18,798 nt of DNA from CAZMFZ01 sp964565665. Lineage in GTDB: Bacteria > Bacteroidota > Bacteroidia > Cytophagales > UBA9547. The notes beneath the pieces are model-generated. The model worked only from the letters and a program-made list of their open reading frames with translations, did not search any database and had not been told where the DNA came from. This document shows, in pieces, positions 14,766 to 18,798 of this stretch (position 1 is its first letter; every line of letters starts with the position of its first letter). Location of the stretch: positions 1 through 18,798 of the forward strand of contig CAZMFZ010000074.1 in assembly GCA_964565665.1 (NCBI GenBank), given 5' to 3'. Made by a program: the position numbers and the translations under genes.

Positions 14766-15046
14766 GTTATTTGATTACAATAGATTTTACTTTTTCTCCT
14801 TCTTTCATTTTGTTGAATAAAGTTATCATTGTTAATTGATTTTTCTTTAACAATTTTGAAAGCTGCAATTTGGTCTTTTTCGGATAAATCTCCCATTTCC
14901 GCCCATTCTAATGTTTCAAGCCATAGTTTAGCAGGATTTGAGAAATTTCCCCTTTCTTTAATGATATGAACATGAGCTGGTTCTTTAAACAAATCAAAAG
15001 AAACCACAAAAAAGGTAAGGAATTTGTATCTGGCTATTTTACCCAT
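14744..15046 (-). CDS. DUF4160 family protein, apparently frameshifted
   Basis: The N-terminal part fits DUF4160: MGKIARYKFLTFFVVSFDLF followed by KEPAHVHI (the EPPHVH-like motif), NPAKLWLE and LSEKDQIAAFKIVKE. After that the open frame reads through basic residues of no family pattern (NNDNFIQQNERRRKSK) and overlaps the DUF2442 gene by 22 nt. If one A is removed from the five-base run at 14840-14844, the other frame gives KIVKENQLTMITLFNKM, KEGEKVKSIVIK and a TAA at 14767-14769, one base before the DUF2442 ATG. That is the spacing expected for this pair and a natural family-like ending (about 92 residues). So a one-base frameshift in an A-run (mutation, sequencing error or slippage) is likely. 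The two genes follow ndh by 28 nt. Confidence 0.75.
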   Translation of the reverse strand: MGKIARYKFLTFFVVSFDLFKEPAHVHIIKERGNFSNPAKLWLETLEWAEMGDLSEKDQIAAFKIVKEKSINNDNFIQQNERRRKSKIYCNQITWKVFLI

Positions 15047-15074
15047 TTTAAAATATAATATTCAACTCATTCCC

Positions 15075-16349
15075 CTATTTCGACTTTGCCTTCAATATAA
15101 GCCTAAGCGATTGATCACGTGTAAAATAATTCCACACCCAATTTATAAAAATCATTAGCCTGTTTTTAACACCCACAATCGACATCAAATGAACAAACAA
15201 CCATAGCAACCAAGCAAAAAACCCTTGAAATTTGAACAGTGGTAATTCGGCAACTGCCAAGTGCCTTCCAATGGTAGCCATCGAACCTAGGTCTTTGTAC
15301 ACAAATTGTTTTTCAGGTTTATTATTTAATTTATTAATGAAATTCTTCCCCAAATTTAACCCTTGCTGAATGGCAGGTTGTGCCACTTGCGGATGCCCAT
15401 TGGGGTATTTTTCTTCTATCATGCACGCAATATCGCCCAATGCATATACATTGGCATAGCCTTCCACTTTGTTGTATCTGTCTACTTTTAATCTGTTGCC
15501 ACGGGCAAATGATTCGGGTTTGAAACCCTCAATTTTATTGCCTGTAACCCCCGCAGCCCATATCAAATTATTAGCTCTAATACTTGAGCCATCGGCTAAT
15601 AGTACGTTTTTACCATCATAATCTTTAACTTGTGTGCCCGTTTTCACAATCACACCCATTTTCTCCAGATATGCCCTCGATTTCCCTGCCGATACTTCGC
15701 TCATCACATTGAGAGTGCGGGGCGATGCCTCTAGCAGGAAAATATTCATTTTGCTGAAATCAAGTTCGGGGTAGTCTTTGGGCAATACTTGTAGTTTCAT
15801 CTCGGCCAATGTACCTGATACTTCCACGCCTGTAGGCCCACCACCTACTACCACAATATTCATCTTGCCTTGAAAATCGTCAGGATTATCATCTATTAAA
15901 GCATCTTCAAAATTTTGCAAAAGGGTATTGCGCAATGCCAGTGCTTCGCCTACCGATTTCATAGGCATGGCGTATTTTTTAATGTTTTCTTGACCAAAAT
16001 AATTGGTATCGCAGCCGATGCTGATTACCAATTCATCGAAGCTAATTTCGCCCAATGAAGTATGAATGCTGTTTTTATCAGTGTTAATGGCCAATACCTC
16101 TGCCACTCTTATGTGTACATTTTCAGCATCTTGAAATATTTTGCGAAGTGGAAATGAAATAGAACTAGGCTCTAAACCCGCAGTGGCTACTTGGTAAAAA
16201 AGCGGCTGAAATTGATGGTAATTATTTTTATCAATCAATACCACTTGGTAATGGGTATCTGATAATTTGCGAGCAAGTTTGAGGCCGCCAAAGCCTGCTC
16301 CAATTATTACAATTCTTTTCTGATTGGTGATGGGGATATTTGCAGTCAT
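15075..16349 (-). CDS. ndh: Type II NADH dehydrogenase (NDH-2)
   Basis: NDH-2 is a single-subunit flavoprotein that oxidises NADH and reduces quinone without pumping protons, on the inner face of the membrane. The 424-residue protein has the FAD-binding motif GAGFGG at 17-22 near the N-terminus, the NAD-binding motif VVVGGGPTGVEVSG in the middle, and YALGDIA followed by HPQVAQPAIQQG. A hydrophobic C-terminal stretch (LLWLFVHLMSIVG, then FINWVWNYFTRDQ) is the family's membrane-binding end. The start MTANIPITNQ is an ATG. The gene is followed by the DUF4160-DUF2442 pair after 28 nt. Complex I subunit A is also present in the window, so the organism probably has both routes for NADH oxidation. 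No frame interruption is seen. Confidence 0.95.
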   Translation of the reverse strand: MTANIPITNQKRIVIIGAGFGGLKLARKLSDTHYQVVLIDKNNYHQFQPLFYQVATAGLEPSSISFPLRKIFQDAENVHIRVAEVLAINTDKNSIHTSLGEISFDELVISIGCDTNYFGQENIKKYAMPMKSVGEALALRNTLLQNFEDALIDDNPDDFQGKMNIVVVGGGPTGVEVSGTLAEMKLQVLPKDYPELDFSKMNIFLLEASPRTLNVMSEVSAGKSRAYLEKMGVIVKTGTQVKDYDGKNVLLADGSSIRANNLIWAAGVTGNKIEGFKPESFARGNRLKVDRYNKVEGYANVYALGDIACMIEEKYPNGHPQVAQPAIQQGLNLGKNFINKLNNKPEKQFVYKDLGSMATIGRHLAVAELPLFKFQGFFAWLLWLFVHLMSIVGVKNRLMIFINWVWNYFTRDQSLRLILKAKSK

Positions 16350-16522
16350 GGAGATATTTTAAATATTTAGGTTCGAGCAATCCGAATTTATTCGGTAAAT
16401 CTACACAGACCCAATTAAAAATCTATCAATACTTGTCCCACATTTTGGCGGACGATTCCTTTACCTATAATTTTTAATCGTTTTCATCGGGGATAATCCC
16501 CTTAAGCTAAAAGGATTGACAT

Positions 16523-16548
16523 AAAAAAAGCCCCTTCCGGAGCTTTTT
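16523..16548 (-). terminator. Intrinsic terminator for the Cys/Lys-rich peptide gene
   Basis: Read on the minus strand, AAAAGCTCC pairs with GGGGCTTTT around GGAA (a G-T pair in the stem), followed by TTT. It lies 16 nt past the stop codon of the peptide gene at 16564. The plus strand has a similar T-run on the other side, so it may work in both directions. Confidence 0.75.
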
Positions 16549-16563
16549 ACAAAATTTACCTCA

Positions 16564-16752
16564 TTATTTAGGTGCTTCTTCTGTCTTCTTTTCTTCTACT
16601 TTTTTAGCCTCAGTACTTGATTTTTTCTTTGAACAGCAAGATGATTCACTTTTTGAACACGCTTTTTTCTCTTTTTCTTTATCGCCTCCTGCCATTACAA
16701 AGGCAGAACCTACAAATGCAAACAAGGCTGCGGCTAAAACTAATTTTTTCAT
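16564..16752 (-). CDS. Small exported Cys/Lys-rich peptide
   Basis: I do not recognise the family. The 62-residue protein has a clear signal peptide: MKKLVLAAALFAFVGSAFVMA, with cleavage likely near residue 21 or 22. The mature part of about 40 residues is almost all Lys, Glu, Ser and Cys, with cysteines at 32, 39 and 40 (a CX6CC pattern), then alternating Lys/Glu runs. It should be disordered and periplasmic, or exported to the cell surface. Three Cys could bind a metal or form a disulfide, but no known metal-site motif is seen. It has its own promoter (16793-16824) and terminator (16523-16548), so it is a single-gene unit between ndh and hisC. Low-complexity peptides of this kind recur in Bacteroidetes, as far as I recall. 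Confidence 0.8.
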   Translation of the reverse strand: MKKLVLAAALFAFVGSAFVMAGGDKEKEKKACSKSESSCCSKKKSSTEAKKVEEKKTEEAPK

Positions 16753-16792
16753 GTCTGTTAATTTTAAATGAAATTGATTTATTGTTTCAAAC

Positions 16793-16824
16793 GAAATTTA
16801 TCTATTTCTATTGTTCAATACAAA
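16793..16824 (-). promoter_or_regulatory. Bacteroidetes-type promoter of the Cys/Lys-rich peptide gene
   Basis: On the minus strand TTTG (16821-16824) and TAAATTTC (16793-16800) are separated by 20 nt. This fits the Bacteroidetes sigma-A pattern TTTG, 19-21 nt, TAnnTTTG at all but the last base. Transcription would begin about 35 nt before the ATG at 16752. Confidence 0.6.
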
Positions 16825-16934
16825 TCAAAGTTGCATAAAGTTCAGAATCTACTCATGGATGATAATAAACTTAACGGTTCATTCCATCGTGAAATTATTG
16901 GCAATGCCAAAACCAGCTTTCGGGTATAAAATGC

Positions 16935-16942
16935 TAGTTTTG
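16935..16942 (+). promoter_or_regulatory. Candidate -7 element upstream of hisC
   Basis: TAGTTTTG matches the Bacteroidetes -7 consensus TAnnTTTG exactly and lies about 35 nt before the hisC ATG. No TTG is found at the expected 19-21 nt upstream spacing, so the site is only a candidate. A 13-bp palindrome (TTGGCAATGCCAA, 16898-16910) lies just upstream and could bind a regulator. Confidence 0.3.
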
Positions 16943-16976
16943 CACATTATATAATTACCCAAAAATCCTATTGGCA

Positions 16977-18029
16977 ATGTTCGATTTAAATAAAATACTA
17001 AGAGATAATATAAAAGTATTGCAACCCTACACTTCTGCCCGAGACGAATATAAGGGCACAGAAGGCACATTTCTCGATGCCAACGAAAATGCTTTCGGTT
17101 CCGCCACTTCTGCTTTGCACAATCGCTACCCCGACCCTTTGCAATGGGAGGTAAAAAATGCTCTTTCAGCAATCAAACACATTTCTGCTGAAAATATTTT
17201 TATTGGGAATGGCAGCGATGAGGCTATCGATTTGCTATTTCGTAGCTTTTGCCGACCAGGTATAGACAATGCCATCACCACACCTCCAACCTACGGCATG
17301 TATGAAGTAAGTGCCAACATCAACGATATTGTGCTTAAAAAGGTGTTTCTTTCTACTGATTTCGAACTGGAAGTAGACAATATTTTGGAAGCCATTGATG
17401 AAAACACAAAAGTCATTCTGCTTTGCTCACCTAACAATCCTACTGGCAATTGCTTGAATACCAATGCAATCACGAAAATTATCACTTCATTTGATGGAAT
17501 AGTAGCCTTAGACGAAGCTTACATAGATTTTGCTGCTAATAAAAGCTTTCTGCCAATTCTATTGCAATATCCAAATTTGGTAATCATGCAGACATTTTCA
17601 AAAGCTTGGGGAATGGCAAATTTGAGATTAGGGATAGCTTTTGCTTCAAAAGAAATAATTGCCATCTTAAATAAAGTAAAGCCCCCTTACAATATCAATG
17701 GTTTGAGCCAAAAACTAGCTTTGGAGGCTCTGCAAAATGAGCAAAAAAAGAACCAATATGTAGAAAATATACTCAAGCAAAGAATTTGGCTTGCCTCTCA
17801 ATTAATTAGTATGCCTTTTGTAATAAAAATATACCCAACTGATGCCAATTTTATACTAGTAAAAACCATTGACGGCAACAAAATCTATAATTTTTTAACT
17901 GATCGCGTGGTGATAGTACGCAATCGTTCTGCTGTAAAATTGATTGAAAATTGCCTCAGAATAACGGTAGGTACAGAAACCGAGAACAAATTATTGATAG
18001 AGACACTTCACCAATTTGCTCTTTCCTAA
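16977..18029 (+). CDS. hisC: Histidinol-phosphate aminotransferase
   Basis: HisC is the pyridoxal-phosphate aminotransferase that converts imidazole acetol phosphate and glutamate to histidinol phosphate. The 350-residue protein has the fold-type I pattern: LDANENAFGS near the N-terminus, NGSDEAIDLLFR, SPNNPTGN (151-158), DEAYIDF (179-185) and FSKAWGMANLRLG with the PLP-binding Lys209. The end carries RNRSAVKL and LRITVGTETEN, the C-terminal HisC signature that binds the phosphate. I start at ATG (16977); an in-frame TTG two codons upstream is less likely. It is not next to hisG, hisD or hisB in this window, unlike the usual his operon, so it may be a second aromatic/histidinol aminotransferase copy or a scattered pathway gene. 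Confidence 0.93.
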   Translation: MFDLNKILRDNIKVLQPYTSARDEYKGTEGTFLDANENAFGSATSALHNRYPDPLQWEVKNALSAIKHISAENIFIGNGSDEAIDLLFRSFCRPGIDNAITTPPTYGMYEVSANINDIVLKKVFLSTDFELEVDNILEAIDENTKVILLCSPNNPTGNCLNTNAITKIITSFDGIVALDEAYIDFAANKSFLPILLQYPNLVIMQTFSKAWGMANLRLGIAFASKEIIAILNKVKPPYNINGLSQKLALEALQNEQKKNQYVENILKQRIWLASQLISMPFVIKIYPTDANFILVKTIDGNKIYNFLTDRVVIVRNRSAVKLIENCLRITVGTETENKLLIETLHQFALS

Positions 18030-18154
18030 ATCATTTTAGAATTACTTTTTAATTTTTAATTGACCCTAGAAATAATTTCTAGCCCGTATGGCATAGTTTT
18101 TTCTATTCGTTAACTAATAATTCGATTATTAATAACAAAGAAAAAAACTAAATC

Positions 18155-18736
18155 ATGATAAAAGTAATCAAATGCCTTGTTGCAAGCTTTATGCTTATCC
18201 TTGTGGGGTTCAATACACAGGCCCAATCAGCAGCCATGACGAGTATAAAAGATGGTGGCAAAATGCCGAACAAACTTGATACTGCTGAGGTGCCAATTGA
18301 ATTCAGAAATATGTACATTGTAGACTATCCTACTGTAACTGCCTACGATTGGTATGGATATCCTACCATGAGCGAAGAAAGAGAATGGCAGGGATACGAC
18401 CGCTCAATGTATACGAGAAAAGACGTAACTCCTGAATATTATATTGTTGAATTCAACAAAGAAGATGCTTCTCACAGGGCAATATATTCTAAAAAAGGAG
18501 GTAAGGTTGCCTTGCACAGAAACTTAAAAAAAGCTGCTGTTCCTGAACTGGTAAAAAAAGCGTATGACTCCGGTGAATATAAAAGCTGGAATGTTGTTGG
18601 CGATTATATTGAAGTACTAAATTATTCCAACAATTCAAAAGTTTACATGGTAAATATAGAAAAAGGCAAAGAAGCCCGCACTATATTTATTGATGAAAAA
18701 GGCAAATTACTGAAAGACATAACTACAAAAATGTAA
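18155..18736 (+). CDS. Secreted PepSY-like (DUF2874) protein
   Basis: The 193-residue protein has an N-terminal signal peptide (MIKVIKCLVASFMLILVGFN, cleavage likely near TQA-QSAA), so it is exported and soluble in the periplasm or outside. The mature part fits the PepSY-like fold of the DUF2874 type: EYYIVEFNKEDASHRAIYS, KKGGKVALHRNLKK, VPELVKKAYDSGEYKSW and VYMVNIEKG, near-identical lobes of strand-helix-strand. Members of this group resemble beta-lactamase inhibitor proteins and their role is mostly unknown. A middle segment rich in Tyr (VDYPTVTAYDWYGYPTMSEE) is less typical. The gene follows hisC by 125 bp in the same direction, with a small palindrome (CTAGAAATAATTTCTAG, 18066-18082) between; it lacks a U-tract, so it is not a clear terminator. 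Confidence 0.75.
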   Translation: MIKVIKCLVASFMLILVGFNTQAQSAAMTSIKDGGKMPNKLDTAEVPIEFRNMYIVDYPTVTAYDWYGYPTMSEEREWQGYDRSMYTRKDVTPEYYIVEFNKEDASHRAIYSKKGGKVALHRNLKKAAVPELVKKAYDSGEYKSWNVVGDYIEVLNYSNNSKVYMVNIEKGKEARTIFIDEKGKLLKDITTKM

Positions 18737-18798
18737 TTCAGTACATAAAGGAAAGATGGCAAACGCTTTCTTATTCAATTTTGAACAATCAATTATTT

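Noticed and set aside
1..18798. CRISPR array, tRNA, rRNA or prophage signals
   Set aside because: I saw no regularly spaced direct repeats, no cloverleaf-like sequence and no phage structural or integrase genes.

Overview
The window looks like chromosomal DNA from a member of the Bacteroidota (Bacteroidetes). The DNA is AT-rich and Shine-Dalgarno sites are rare. There are several likely TTG or GTG starts. Two promoter-like sequences resemble the Bacteroidetes TTTG / TAnnTTTG pattern. Lipoproteins carry short Bacteroidetes-style signal peptides, and the proteins (UvrA, NuoA, galactokinase, HisC, NDH-2) read like that phylum. I see no rRNA, tRNA, CRISPR array, phage or intact transposase.

Layout. 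Positions 1-67 hold the start of an exported protein that runs off the window on the minus strand. Positions 68-1612 are a decayed zone: palindromic repeats, the last 186 or so codons of a broken clpB (frameshift plus in-frame stop), and a 274-bp element with 12-bp terminal inverted repeats whose left end sits where the clpB homology stops. Next on the minus strand come uvrA (nucleotide excision repair), a solitary nuoA (complex I subunit A) and a cytoplasmic GH1 glycosidase. A plus-strand Tyr/Ser-rich lipoprotein follows and converges on galK across a shared terminator.

From 16752 down to 8405 every gene is on the minus strand. Read in the direction of transcription they are: a small Cys/Lys-rich exported peptide with its own promoter and terminator; ndh (type II NADH dehydrogenase); a DUF4160-DUF2442 pair (the first apparently frameshifted); and a tightly packed cluster. 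That cluster is a GT2 glycosyltransferase, an 84-aa soluble protein, an OppC-type ABC permease with a long extracytoplasmic insert, a lipoprotein, a GAF-PPM (RsbU/SpoIIE-like) phosphatase, a 95-aa two-helix membrane protein, a 32-aa single-helix membrane microprotein and galK. Five junctions there overlap by 1-4 nt, which implies translational coupling. The right end carries two plus-strand genes: hisC and a secreted PepSY-like protein.

How they work together. Most are housekeeping genes: DNA repair, respiration (NuoA and NDH-2 as two NADH-oxidising routes), sugar use (GH1, GalK) and histidine synthesis. The least explained part is the phosphatase with two coupled small membrane proteins at 9630-11226. 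It could be a membrane-linked signalling module, but that role is inference from gene order. I found no clear defence or other novel multi-gene system.
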